Origin: Datisca glomerata
Taxonomy: Eukaryota; Streptophyta; Magnoliopsida; Cucurbitales; Datiscaceae
DNA length: 64,000 nucleotides
Reading direction: 5' to 3'
NCBI GenBank assembly: GCA_003255025.1
Contig: QANY01000261.1
Coordinates: 2,324,973-2,388,972 of the forward strand
Shown in pieces: positions 1 to 11,530 of this stretch. Within the stretch, counting starts at the first letter, position 1; every line of letters begins with the position of its first letter. The position numbers and the translations under genes are program-made. Under the pieces are notes generated by a model. It ran no database searches. It was not told where the DNA came from and worked only from the letters and a program-made list of their open reading frames with translations.

Positions 1-141
1 TGAAGCTATTCATAAAATCATGGATTGAATGAAGACCACTCAGAGTAGGTAGAAGAGTTATGCAGATGTTAGAAGAAAGGAATTTGAATTTGAAGTGGGT
101 GATCGCGTGTTTCTCAAGGTTGAACCGATGAAGGGTGTTAT
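1..141 (+). pseudogene. Ty3/gypsy pol fragment, integrase C-terminal region (left piece)
   Basis: One frame reads RQKSYADVRRKEFEFEVGD followed by RVFLKVEPMKGV, the conserved end of plant chromovirus-type gypsy integrases. The piece stops at base 141, where a copia element begins, and resumes at 4,708. Joining the pieces across the insertion gives MKGV then MRFDRKGKLSPRF, the normal family order. The upstream part of pol lies outside the window. It is a decayed element and not a host gene. Confidence 0.8.
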
Positions 142-1216
142 TGTTGGGGGTTATACCCTGAAATGATGTGTATCGACATTTTGATGTGAAATTTAATAAG
201 GATTACATTTTTTTATAATTGTTCTTTTAAATTATTGTTGAATAATTTATATAAATATCTAAAAATTTCATAATCATTAATGAGACTATGATCTTGTATT
301 AGTATGAGAAGATTAAGATCGTATAGATAATAAATAAAATTGTCATCAACATATTAAATTATGGAATCTTTAATGAATGGTTGCTAGTACGGTTCACTAA
401 GCATTATAAATGCATGTGATTTAGATCCAGATCATTGATGTGGATAGACATCTTAGTGAATGTACTTTATATAATGAGATTATATATTACAGAAACGATG
501 TGAATTGATATATGCATCAACGTGTCGTTATCATAAAGATTTAATACACATCAATTTGATAATCATATGTAGATCAGTCTGAATCCTAAGTAGTCATGAA
601 CTTTCATGCATGTCTACTGAATCTTTTGATTCACTCGTTAAGGTTTGCTTGAAAAACATACTAGTGACTTGTTTTAAAGATCTAGTGATATGGATGGCTG
701 TAAACATGATCTTACAAAATTTAGAATCCAAGTTTTCCTAACGAATCGTATATCGGTTCTCTTAAGTGTTAATTCTGAAACTGAATGGTTATTGAGCTCG
801 AATTTATAATAAAATTATAAATTAGCCATTTATTAGTTCATTAATGGTACTTGAGGATTAAGAGGTAATTAGAAGGGTAAAACGATAATTTTGATCAGTT
901 TTAATTTACAAACCAATAATTAGAGGACATAACTATGTGAAATGATATATCAGTGGACAATATGAGAGAATACTCTATAAATACAATATGTAATCTCCAA
1001 GAGTGTAATTTCATATTTATAGTGGAGAAATAATAGAAATAATAAATAAAATTATTTAATTAAAAAATTTAATTCACATANATGAGTTAACAAATATCTA
1101 GATATTTAATTTTATTAAAATATTTAATATGCAGTAATTGTCACGTGTCAATCACTGATTGAGTATCAGAGATTGACATGAACTACTGTAGTGTCACGTG
1201 GTACTATAGTAGTGGG
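142..1216 (+). repeat. Left LTR remnant of copia copy 1
   Basis: This segment aligns along its length with 52,779 to about 54,250 in copia copy 2, apart from a gap of about 400 bases near 1,070-1,090. The downstream part of the LTR and the primer-binding site are missing. The sequence jumps at about 1,217 into 5' leader matching copy 2 near 55,208. It is AT-rich with no convincing coding sequence. Confidence 0.7.
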
Positions 1217-2903
1217 TGTCCAATACATAAATTTATTGTTCACGAAGCATTATTGTTCACGTCGAAAAATACTGTTCTGGCTGCTGCCGGCAGTGACACT
1301 GGCGGTGGTAGTGGTGGTCGGTGATGATGGGCTGGTGATAGGAGAGTCCTGTCGTCAATGGCAACTGTTGTCCATTTTAGGAAAGTTTCGTACAAACCCT
1401 CATACCAACCATTTATATCGCCATAGGGTTTGATGATAACCCTCAATCTATCAATTATCTTTTTAAAATTTAAAATTAATGCAATTTTAAAATTAATTAT
1501 TAATTATTAATTTTATGAAAATTAAAAATTAATTTTTAGTTTTTAATTGTATGAAAATTAAAAATTAATAAGTTGATTGGATTTCACCCAAGTTTGATCA
1601 AATGAAATAAGTATTTATTTGATTAAGTTAAAGTCAACTATTTTTAAAGAGATAATTATAAAAATTAATTTTAATTAAGAAAAAGTATTTTTCTTAATTA
1701 AATAGAATTTTGTTCAAAGTTTGGAGATTATGAAGATAGACATCAGGAGGAGAAAGTAATATTTGAGAAATATGTATTCTTGAAGTCCGCTTTGTAATTT
1801 TATTTCTTAAGTGTTGTAATTTAGAAATACTCAATAGTCACTCGGTCCATTATTATTTTATTTAATTGTCAAATAAGTGTTTTAATTGTTATGTTTGGTA
1901 ACATGTCTATGCATTAGTCGACCGCATGTCATACATGAAAATCTCACACAGTTTTATTTAATCATGCATCTTATATGTAAAAACATGATTTATTAGGATT
2001 GTCCTACTATGTTTATATGTATTATTTTATGAAATCAATTGCATGTAAAGTGTCAGATTTTAATTAGTTAAAACGTGGTAATCATACCACACTAATGGTT
2101 ATAGTAACATTTACGATAACTGACTTTAGTAAAAGAGTTTTATTAAAATTTGATGATTATACTTAATTAGCTAATCTAAACTCACATAATTATGACTTAG
2201 GTGCTTAGAAGTTTAAATGAACTTAGACCAATGAGATTGGCATAAATGATTTTTAAATTTTCATAGGACTATTATTTTAACTAGTAATTAATTTGATATT
2301 GATTAATTATTTAAAATGGAAACACATAATTCTAAAATAGTGAGTGAGAGAAGGTTGACATGTCAATGTAACATACGGTCTCCATTAGTAGTACAACACT
2401 TGAGGTACAATGAGAACCTCGAGATGGCTTTGTTTTCATCCTCTAAGGAAGGTTTTGAGCTATACCAATACCAACGTTGAATTTCTTAAGAAGATAGGAG
2501 GAAGTGATGTAGTTTAGTTTTGACCGACCCTAAGGCGACATATTCTAAATCAAGTCATGAAATTTGAAATAATGGGTTACACTCACAAAGTCATAATTAA
2601 GCTTTCATACGAAATAATAGTTGTGACTTGACCAAACAAGTGATACTTTATTGCTAAAAGAGAAAATATGATATATTTTAATTTTTAATTAATAAGGATG
2701 AGAATATCTCATAGACAGTTTGAGGTTACTCTGACTGACCCTAAGGCAGCACATTAATCATTGGATTATTTTATCGCGATTAAAAAATGTTAAATTTTGT
2801 GTGTTTATTATGTTGCGTTCATGCATCACATTTACTTTTTAAATTCTATATATTTATCAATTATATTGAATCTTATATGCTTTAAATTTCAGTTATCATT
2901 ATT

Positions 2904-4240
2904 ATGTCTATCACGGGAAACCCTGTCACTGCTTTACTCGCTCTCGAGAAATTGAATGGTGATAATTTCTTACGTTTAAAGTCAAATATGGACTTAATAT
3001 TAATTTGTGAGAACCATAAGTTCATTTTTACTGAGAAATATCCTGAGGAACCCGGTGCTAATGCCCATAAGAATGTTAGAGACAAATATGATGCTTCAAT
3101 CATATCAGACAACAAGGAGAAGTGTTATATGTTTGTGAGCGTGAACGATGTTCTAAGAACCAAGCATGGAAAAATGGAGACTGCCTATGAGATTATAGAA
3201 TCTCTACAGCCTATGTTTGGGTAGCAGTCTGATCAAAATCGTCATGAGGCCACTAGGAAATATATGACAATTAAGATGAGAAATGATACTTCTGTGCGAG
3301 AACATGTTTTGAACATGATCAATATAATGCATGAGGCAGAAGTACACGGAGCGACCATTGATGAGCGAACTCAAGTTAGCATTATACTTGAGACGCTCAC
3401 ACCAGTTTTTTCTACGTTCATAATCAACTATGTTATGAACAAGTTATAATTCAACATGACCCAATTGTTGAATGAACTGAAGATTTTTGAATCACTCAAT
3501 CTTAGAATGACAAAAGAGTGGGAGGTAAATGTTGTCGAGCAAAAGCATCTTCCACTGTTAAAAGTAACAAGTGGAAGAAGATCAATGGTTAGGGCAAAAG
3601 TAAGAATAAGAAAGGGAAGAAAGCCAAGACATCGCCAAAAGTTAAGAAGAACGAGAATGACAGCAAGCGCAAAGAAAAATGTTTCCACTGTGAGGTTGAA
3701 GGTCATTGGAAGAGAAACTGTAACAAGTATCTCTCCGAGCTGAAAAAAAAAAGATAAATATGATTTACTTGAAACTTGAAGATTGTTTAGTGAAATATGA
3801 TTTATCATCCTGGATACTTGATTCAGGAGCCACTAACCATGTATGTTCTTCTTTGTAAATGTTTGATTCGTCAAGGGAGCTGGCTGATAGCGAGGTCATT
3901 TCGATAGTTGGCAGTGGTGTGCTCGTGTAAGCTAAAGCATTAGAGACAACCTATTTATTTTTTGGATATAATTATTTAGTTTTGAATTAAGTTTATTATA
4001 TTCCTAAATTTTTGAGAAATTTGATTTCTATTTCATTTTTGCAAGAACAATTATTCAAAAATTTTTTATTAATAAATAGTTTATTATTTCTAAGAATAGA
4101 TTCGATATTTGTCATATAAAAGTAATAAACGGATTGTATATGCTTAAACTGACTGAACGCACATTAAATAATTATGAATTATTTAAAGGAGCAAAACCTA
4201 AAAGTAACAAACGATCAAGAGTTAATTAAATCTCTAAAAG
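2904..4240 (+). pseudogene. copia gag-protease pseudogene (copy 1)
   Basis: The frame opens with MSITGNPVTALLALEKLNG and continues through a copia gag domain, interrupted by a stop after PMFG near 3,222 and another near 3,447. A CCHC zinc knuckle (CFHCEVEGHWKRNC) lies near 3,680-3,725 in another frame. The aspartic protease signature ILDSGATNHVCSS lies near 3,810-3,855. A shattered GAG-pre-integrase region follows to about 4,240, where an internal deletion jumps to the right LTR. Multiple stops and frameshifts show it is dead. Confidence 0.82.
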
Positions 4241-4254
4241 AATTATCGTCATGA

Positions 4255-4702
4255 TCTTTTAGAGAATCATCTCATAAAAGTTCTTTCAGTAAAATATATA
4301 GATCTCATGTGTTGAGTACATTTAGAGACAAAAAATTATCTTCGTTATATTCTACGTGCCCACACACGTCCTAATGCGTTGGAAGATCTTGATATGGATC
4401 TTGGAGTTTGCTGATCGTTGGAACGATTTCATGGGAACGAAGAATCGATTGGTTTCGTGAGGACGATTGCTTTAGACTACAAAAGGTATATGATTCATAA
4501 CCTTGTATGTTGTTAATTTAATATATAAATATATAATGGATTATGGCTGATTGAAAATTATTTTCAATAAAAAGCTTTCTTTTGTTATCGTAGCGTTGCA
4601 CGATTTTTTTTTATTAAAAGATTCAATTTTTATTAAAAATTTAATTTTTAAGATGACCACGCGCCACACTTTTCCGCCGCACACGCACTCCGACGACCAA
4701 CA
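4255..4702 (+). repeat. Right LTR remnant of copia copy 1
   Basis: Positions 4,255-4,485 match 54,600-54,835 in the left LTR of copy 2, including CCCACACACGTC near 4,360. About 170 bases of AT-rich sequence follow that have no counterpart at this spot in copy 2. The last 45 bases are GC-rich and match the end of the copy 2 LTR, finishing with the same GACGACCA-CA terminus. This GC-rich tail also resembles the 5' half of initiator tRNA-Met in reverse. Confidence 0.65.
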
Positions 4703-4707
4703 GTTAT
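4703..4707. repeat. 5-bp target-site duplication of copia copy 1
   Basis: GTTAT follows the element's terminal CA and also precedes its first TG at 137-141. Removing the element plus one copy restores the gypsy reading frame. Confidence 0.85.
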
Positions 4708-5078
4708 GCGTTTTGATCGCAAGGGTAAGCTGAGTCCCAGATTTATTGGCCTTTTGAGATTTTGGATCGTATCAGTTATTTGGCCTACCGACTTGCTTTA
4801 CCACTAGCTTTTTGGGGTGTTCATAATATGTTTAACGTCTCAATGCTTCGCAAGTACGTGCCTGATCCAACGCATGTCATTGATTTTGAACCTCTGCAAG
4901 TTCATGATGACCTCATTTATAATGAGAAACCAATCAAAATTCTAGAGCGCAAGAATCAGACTCTTAGAAGCAAAACGATTCAGTTGGCAAGGTTCTCTGG
5001 AGAAATCATCGGATCAAGGAAGTAATGTGGGAACGAGAAGTGGAGATACATGTCAAGTACCCAGAGTTGTTTCAATAA
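4708..5078 (+). pseudogene. Ty3/gypsy pol fragment, integrase C-terminus (right piece)
   Basis: This continues the piece ending at 141. After a one-base frameshift near 4,750 it reads FEILDRISYLAYRLALPLAF and then SMLRKYVPDPTHVIDFEPLQ, the conserved chromovirus-type integrase tail. A second frameshift occurs near 5,025. The true end, MWEREVEIHVKYPELFQ, stops at 5,076-5,078. It is a defective relic. Confidence 0.85.
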
Positions 5079-5120
5079 GGTATATTTTTTCGAGGACGAA
5101 AGTTCTTAAGTAATAGAGAA

Positions 5121-6460
5121 TGTAATACCATAAGTATGATAAAAGGGTAATTGTGTACTTTATGGTCACTCACACAGTAAATAGAGTACACCCAAGTGTA
5201 ACCCCAAACTAATATTATATGGTGTTTTCCCTAGGTAACCGCTGTTCTCTCTTTTTTAGTAAACACCGCTGTTCTCTCTCTCTCTGGCAGTTTCTCTTCC
5301 CACGAATCGTTGTTCTCTCATCTCCTTCTTCAACGTCTTCGTCTTGTTAAATTCCAGTAAGTGTTCATCTCTCTTATTGCTTTTCTTTTCTATTTTTTCT
5401 CTCTTTTCCCCCTTTAATCAACTTAGATTTTTGATTAATTCGTTGAGCATCACTCTGAAATTTTGTTCTCTAATTTTCAGCAATTTACATTCTTTTTCGT
5501 CACTGCTTGTTGAATCATTCTTACATGGTCAAGGTCCATCGATCTGATAAGCCCTTTGATTTTCTCATTCCCCCTTTCGGTTTTTCTCCTATTTCTCTCC
5601 GATTCTTGACTCACATGCTCTGTTTTATTTGGTTCTCTCTAATGGCAGCCCTCTGATCATTTATTGGAATTGTAGTTGTTCGTCTTCGTTGTTATTGTCA
5701 TCGGTAAGCATTGCTTTTCCTCTTCATCTTTCTTTCTCTCTTTCTTTCTTCCTTTCTCAGTATCTGTTTGGATTGCAATTGGGTCTTGCGACCCAGATGA
5801 TTTTGACCCGACCCGGCCTAAAGAGCACCCAAACTTGAACTAGTTCAGCCAGGCTGAACTGAACCGGTTCAATCAAACCAGACCAAACCTGATCAGTCAG
5901 ACCAGACTGAATCAGCTCAATCTAACAGACTGAACTGTTATATCATATCATTATCTAGTTTATTTTTCATCGTTCCATTACCGTTAGCTCTTCTAATAAT
6001 TAAATAATGTTAGTTATTATCTGAATATTTAGTGATATGAGATGTGTGGATTTTAAGTTAATAGTTGCTGAATTTTAATTCGTAGCAATCTAGGTAAGTG
6101 GACTTACATAGTAATTTGATTCATATGTTATGAATGTAGTGTATTTAATTTAATATTATTTTCTGTTGTTAAATTTTATGATCAAGTGTTTTATTTATTT
6201 TTCCATATCATGATAAAGTTAATTGCCATGTTATGATGATTAGACTTTGAGCTTTACACGCATTAGCTATAACATTTACGTTCACGAATAAGTTGCATGT
6301 TAGTTAGGAGTGCGAGTTACCATGATTCATGAAATTAATCCAAGTAAAACGATAGATGAATAAAGAATAGACTCAGACACATTCATTAATTATCAAGTGA
6401 CCAAACTGATAACGTCATGCTATCCATTATGATTATATAACAGTTAGGTTTTTTACATGT
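5121..6460 (+). repeat. Probable 3' LTR of the interrupted gypsy element
   Basis: After the pol stop and a short purine-rich stretch, TGTAATACCATAAG at 5,121 fits a chromovirus LTR start. The region contains pyrimidine-rich CT tracts (5,240-5,360, 5,720-5,760) and a block near 5,820-5,940 rich in repeated GGTTCA/CCAGAC-like words. I cannot fix the right border, and no second LTR is in the window to compare. No host coding sequence is visible. Confidence 0.5.
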
Positions 6461-6469
6461 TAGGGCTCA

Positions 6470-6846
6470 TGGTAATGCCTCATGGGGATGGAGGAGTTTG
6501 TTTTGGGGGAAACAACTGTTAGACATTGGAATAATATGAAAAATTGGTGATTGGTGATGGGGAAACCATAAAAATCTGACAAATCCCTAGATCCTGCGAG
6601 CGAGAGTGTTGAAAGTACAATCGCAACAGATTGATTCTGCCTCAGTAATTTTGAATCTTTTCCTTTCTAACCAACGAAAACGGGATGTAAGAAAGGTGAT
6701 TAGCATGTTTAACAGGGAGGAGGCAGAAATCATCCTCAGTCTCCCTCTTGTAGCCCAGCCTGTTCCGGACTCTTTATGGTGAGCTTATCAAAATAACGGT
6801 GTGTACACGGTCAACTCAGAATACAGATTAGCTACTGAAGATTGAA
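6470..6846 (+). pseudogene. LINE (non-LTR retrotransposon) pol C-terminal fragment
   Basis: One frame reads RDVRKVISMFNREEAEIILS, then LPLVAQPVPDSLWWAYQNNG and VYTVNSEYRLATED. This is the segment that lies after the reverse transcriptase in plant L1-type LINEs, before the zinc-binding domain. Upstream, KIGDGETIKI fits the same protein. The fragment is isolated and lacks the catalytic part. Confidence 0.65.
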
Positions 6847-8390
6847 TTTTTTAGTTTTGATATTTGATCTATTTGTAGAACTACTGCAGTCGATTGTGTA
6901 TATGTCAATGATGTATTTAAAGAGCTGTATAATTGTATTTCTGTTAGTTTCATTCTGGTTGAATAGCCTATTAATATGACTGCAAATAGGGCTTTTCTCC
7001 GAGCTTATAGTTGTGTTTTTTGTTCTAGCCCTCCTTGATTGAAAGAGGTGTTGCTATGGATTGTGTAACTTTTTAGCATCATTGAAGTTTCATTTCTCTG
7101 TTAAAAAAATTAATAGCTGAGCAAGTATGAATGTTCCACATGGAAAAACAATGGAGGTGACAATTAAGGATTTGGGCTCCCTCTGTGTTGGGATCTAAAA
7201 TACAAATGAATTATGCTAAATCTATATCTTTCATTTTTACTATAATGATCTAGATTAGTTCAAGAAAAATAAATTAAGAAAAAAGTGCTACACTGAAAAT
7301 TATATAAAACGCCAACATTTTATAAACTCGACTCCCTCAGTTTTAACTTGAAGTGATATATTGACACGTTGCTCAAATTTGTGCATACACACTCTTTTCA
7401 TAAATTAGTTTTGAACTGTCACAAGGCGAATCATAATTACATATAACCGGACTCTATCATGCATATTTATCCTTAATACATTAATTTTAGCGCCACGCAT
7501 CTGTGCACTTAAAACAAATGATGGCCAAACCCATATAACAAAGCCTGTCCCACTAATACATCTTCACATAAAAAAAACACTTTGAGGGTAATCAAATGGT
7601 GTTCGATTGAGTCATAGATATATCACATTTAAGAGTCACTATGTGAAAGTGAAAAATTAGACCTATGCCAAGACATTCTATCTCCTTGACTAGCTGAACT
7701 CACTCCTGGGGACTTTTCTAACCCTTTAACCAACGTTTAAAACTTAATGCAAAGAAAGATTGACTATGCACTCACTAAGTTACAAATTGAATTTTAACTG
7801 ATTAAGGAAAGCATCAATAATTTATTATTGATCTTTTAGTATCTATTAAATGATAAATCAACGTGTGAATTGACACATTATTTAATTAATTAAAACTTAG
7901 TTTATAACTTTGTATGTCTAAAATTACTAAAAAAAATGAGAAATTGCATGAAAAAGTCCCCTGAGAGCAAAAAATGGATATCAGGATCTGTTAATTCCCT
8001 TTTAATGAAACGTGGCCTTTTTGTTAGGGGAGAATCTAAAATATTCTCGTGCTAGAGCTTGATCTAAAAAAATTATTGTTAGATCATGCTTCGTTCTGTT
8101 GTTCAAATTTACAGTAGTTAGACCAGTGTCTAGCAAAAAAAATTTGCCAGACCCTGGTCTAGCAGTCACTGATTTTAATCGAAAAAAATTAAATTCAATG
8201 GGCAACTTAGTTCTCTCTTATAAAAGAGGTTAAGCTTCGTTAAAAATATGGAGAAGTCTTAAAATCAGTATTTTCATTCACAAGGGTTATTTATAAAAAT
8301 TTCTCAAAGAAAATCAGTTGAAAATGTGAATTTAATCATGAGAGTGTGAGCAAAGAGTATATGAACTTATTACTTCTATGTGCTTAATTA
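6847..8390. other. Intergenic, no supported gene
   Basis: AT-rich sequence with frequent stops in all frames. A short motif built on TAGACCAGTGTCTAGC and CCAGACCCTGGTCTAGC lies near 8,118-8,165, but I cannot tie it to an element. Nothing here resembles a host exon. Confidence 0.5.
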
Positions 8391-9179
8391 AGATAATGGT
8401 TAATTATAGTGAACCCTGACCTTTGTGCGATTGTACCATTTGACCCCCTTAACTTTAAAATCTTACAAAAAGTACACTCGCATTTAATTTTTTTTGACGA
8501 TGCACCCCACCGTGACTTCCGTCTAAAAAACATATGAAATTGATACCACGTGCCAAAAAACGTGACATCTTTCTTGGACTTTTGGGTAAACTTTTATCCA
8601 CGGACACGTGTGCATCAATTAAAATCTCACTCTAAACCAACCCATTTTCTCTCTTTTCTCTCTGCTACCCCCTCTCCCTTTTCTGCTGCAATGATCTCTA
8701 TGTTCATTCTAAGGAAGTATTGCCCCAATAGAGGAGCAAATGAGAGGTGAGAGTTGGTAAGAAAGAGAAAAGTAATTTTAGGTTTAGGATTTAGGGTTCC
8801 CAAGTGGGAAATCGAAGAAACACCATGGCCGTGGAGGGAAGATTCATGGGGGAATGTTGAGATTTAAATAATGCTGAAACTTACATGCTTTTCTCTTTCC
8901 CCCATTAAAATAGTTTCCTATTCAATCATTTCTCTCTCTCGTAAATAACACTCATATCATGTTTTTTAGAACGAGAAACAATGTATTTCAGAGAGAGAAA
9001 TCATGAAGGAGAAAGAATAGACGGAGTGAGATTGTCTTTGAGATGAAATCGTGAGATGGATGTTATAGATGAGGAAGAAACTCCCTGGATTTTATGGACT
9101 TACCATTTTTTTACTAGATTGCCCATTTAAAAAGGGGATGAGAGCAAATCCTTCAAAATATTTTTTTAGTAGGATACCC

Positions 9180-9860
9180 TGTAAAAGATTTTTTCCGTTA
9201 ACCAGGGATAAAAGGGAAATAGTGTCGGTAATTATTGATTTATATAAGTATTAATAAGAGGGAGAAAGAGAGAGGAGTAAATGCTTTGAGTTGTATTTTG
9301 CGTTTGCTTTGTATTGAATGTCTGGTTTTTATTTAATACGTTGGCCTTATATAGGCTCCCCAAATACCATGAGTTGATTAAAATAACAAAAAAATGAAGA
9401 CACTCATTATGCTTGGGAATTACACCCGCTCGTGGGAATTACTTTGCTAGGTATGGGCCCCTTTCCTTTTCTCGTTTCTCATCTGTCTCGCTCAGCCGCC
9501 AATCAGTCACAACCACTTTGTGATATCTTGTGGTTTCGAGCCAATCAATCATAGCCACTTGGTGACCTGTCAATTTGTCTCATCCGAGTCATTTAGTTTA
9601 TCCAATCAATCACAACCTTTTTATTGTTTATTTTCGATCTCTTTCATATGTTCTCGCTCTTCTTTTTTTTCATTCTTGCACAGTTCGAAGTGACTTTTCC
9701 GTTCCGGAGGTGCGGGTCCCCCGTCATTCTTTTCCCGTTCTCAAAGGTGCGAGTAATCTGTCAGCTTTTCCTCATTGACCGGTCTGCTTTTCCCGTTCTG
9801 ATGAGGTTTCCCGTTTCTGTGCTTTTTTTCATTTCTCGAGTTCTTTCCCGTTTAGATTTC
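9180..9860 (-). repeat. Decayed LTR, same family as the LTR at 60,557-61,768
   Basis: Read on the - strand, this segment shares blocks with 61,370-61,768. These include a TATA-like CCTATATAAGGCCAA near 9,345, CACTCATTATGC near 9,400, repeated words built on GTGGTTGTGATTGATTGG near 9,490-9,620, and the 3' end AAAATCTTTTACA. The terminal CA (read as TG on +) is at 9,180-9,181. The far end is unclear and merges into a minisatellite at about 9,850. No internal retrotransposon sequence flanks it, so it may be a solo or truncated LTR. Confidence 0.55.
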
Positions 9861-10075
9861 CTTCCTACTTAGAGCTCATTCCTGTTTAGAGTTCCTTTCC
9901 ATTTTAGAGCTCATTCCTGTTTAAAGTTCATTCCCGTTGAGAGCCCATTCTTGTTTAGAGTTCCTTCTCGTTTTAGAGCTTCTTTCTGTTTAGAGTTCCT
10001 TCCTGTTTAGAGCTCATTTCTGTTTAGAGCTCCTTCCTGTTTTGGAGTTCCTTTCCGTTTAGAGCTCCTAATCTT
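9850..10075. repeat. Minisatellite, about 20-bp unit, roughly 10 imperfect copies
   Basis: The unit is close to GTTTAGAGCTCATTCCT, varying to GTTTAGAGTTCCTTTCC, repeated head to tail. It adjoins the old LTR and may have grown within it. No coding capacity is seen. Confidence 0.75.
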
Positions 10076-10567
10076 GCCATGTTCATAGTCTATGCATTCC
10101 CTCAAGATTCATTCTTTCTGTACACGTGTCTTGAGTGATTTTTTCCTCACTCACACCCATTTTTTGAAGGGTCTACTCTCACCCTCACATTCAAAAGACT
10201 TTTTTATTGGATTTTTTTTTGAAATTGCCCATTTTTGGCTGGATTCTCTCTTGAATTCCTAAACAAGATCATTAGTTTCTTTTTTCTATCTGGGACTGAA
10301 AATTGAATCTAAATTGAAAGAAAGTTGCTAAAGAAAGGTTTAATTACCCATGAAATTTGCTAAAGAAAGTTGCAGAGATAAAGCTTGAACTCCATTAACA
10401 ATGTTTGTCATCTCCATGAAATTTAGGTAGAGATCCTATTTGGATTGAAAACACGTGTAGTAGAGTTTAAATTACCTAATTGCCTATTGAAAAAAGCACA
10501 TGAAACTCACGTGTAGTCATTTTCGTCTATATTTTGAACGGAAGTGGCGGTAGGGGGCATAAGAATA

Positions 10568-11530
10568 CTGAAAAAGTTAAGTTGTTCAGAAAACTTAAAT
10601 GGTAAGTTAGATGACAAGATATTAATATTACCATGTTTGTTGACACATGGTTAAGTAACAATAATTATTGAAAAATATGATTTTCCTGTTTGATATGTAG
10701 GATACTTGAGTAAAGTTGTGCGGAAAAATTGATAGAATTTTTGAGAAAGTTATATAAATTATATTAAAGTAATAAAATTATTTATTATTTATAGTTTCTT
10801 TTTTTATCAACTTTTTATTTGTTGTCAATGATTATTTATAGATTCTAATATACATTATGTCTTATGTATATACATTAATTTATGCACTAATTAATTAACT
10901 ATTTTATTAACCCATCAATAAAATTAAATGAACTATTTTTTTTCTTACTACGTCAAAAATTAAAATAATTTTTTACTTACACCGTACAAATAAATTCAAT
11001 GACAACTTGTTCAAAATTACATAGTAAAATTGTATACAGATTCTCTATTAGCAACTACTAAAAAGTCTTAATAATTCATGCCGTGTTTGATTAAATTTTC
11101 TCTTATATATAAAAATAAATTTGTTATAAAGAACCATCATTTATATTAACACATTAAAATATTTAATAATACATAACATTTTCTTCGTTACATGTACGTA
11201 TCTTTAGTAGATATGTATACTATGATTATCAATATCCTTCCACTCCGACAGAAACAAGCAAAATATTTTAGTTATGCCACATGAACAAAACATAACAATG
11301 ATGTAATTTTTTTTAATATTTTGGTTAAATACAATCTAAAACTGAATATAAATGATTGAAGGACCTCTTGTTCGTTGTTTCGTACCACAAGTCTAGTCAT
11401 CCACATAAAAAATGAGACGTGGTAAACATTCCAGTTATGTACTGATTTATAAATTTAATATTTTTTAAATATTGTGTGGATGACTAGACTTGTGGTACGA
11501 AACAACGAACGAGAGGTCCTTCAATCAAGA
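10568..11530 (+). mobile_element. Non-autonomous PIF/Harbinger-like derivative
   Basis: Positions 10,568-10,760 match the complement of about 25,070-25,335, sharing words such as GAAAAAGTTAAGTTG, GTAAGTTAGATGA and TTGACACATGG. Positions 11,310-11,470 match the complement of about 23,080-23,260, sharing TTAAATACAATCTAAAACTG and AAAAAATGAGACGTG. The order of blocks is the same as in the 23-25 kb element, but the coding middle is missing. The terminal GGGCCGTTTGGTA seen at 25,341-25,353 is lost here, at the junction with the segment ending at 10,562. Confidence 0.5.
11353..11527. repeat. Near-perfect 53-bp inverted repeat (foldback hairpin)
   Basis: The left arm 11,353-11,405 starts TGATTGAAGGACCTC. 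The right arm 11,475-11,527 ends GAGGTCCTTCAATCA. They are complementary at 52 of 53 positions, and the one mismatch would be a G-U pair in RNA. The loop is 69 bases. It sits inside a Harbinger-like derivative. The 23 kb relative has only one, more diverged, version of the arm. Transcription across it would give a long hairpin suited to small-RNA processing. Confidence 0.85.

Larger units (their letters stand above)
142..4702 (+). mobile_element. Ty1/copia element, copy 1, nested in gypsy pol, internally deleted
   Basis: The element starts TGTTGGGGGTTAT and ends GACGACCAACA. It is flanked on both sides by GTTAT (137-141 and 4703-4707), a 5-bp target-site duplication. Its sequence parallels the larger copy at 52,779-60,556 from the LTR start through gag and protease to the GAG-pre-integrase region. 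It lacks most of integrase, all of reverse transcriptase and RNase H, the 3' half of the left LTR with the primer-binding site, and the 5' part of the right LTR. Since both LTRs are incomplete while the duplication is perfect, the deletions probably followed insertion. A single N at 1,081 lies near one deletion junction. Confidence 0.88.
8400..10562. other. Segment bounded by a diverged inverted repeat
   Basis: The left edge (about 8,425-8,535) contains TACCATTTGACC and CACCCCACCGTGACTTCCGT. The right edge contains ACGGAAGTGGCGGTAGGGGG (10,538-10,557), which matches the complement of part of the left edge. The old LTR and minisatellite lie between. It could be a large element with decayed ends or chance juxtaposition of two related repeats in opposite orientation. 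The gene-like stretch near 8,550-8,850 has no recognised domain. Confidence 0.3.
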
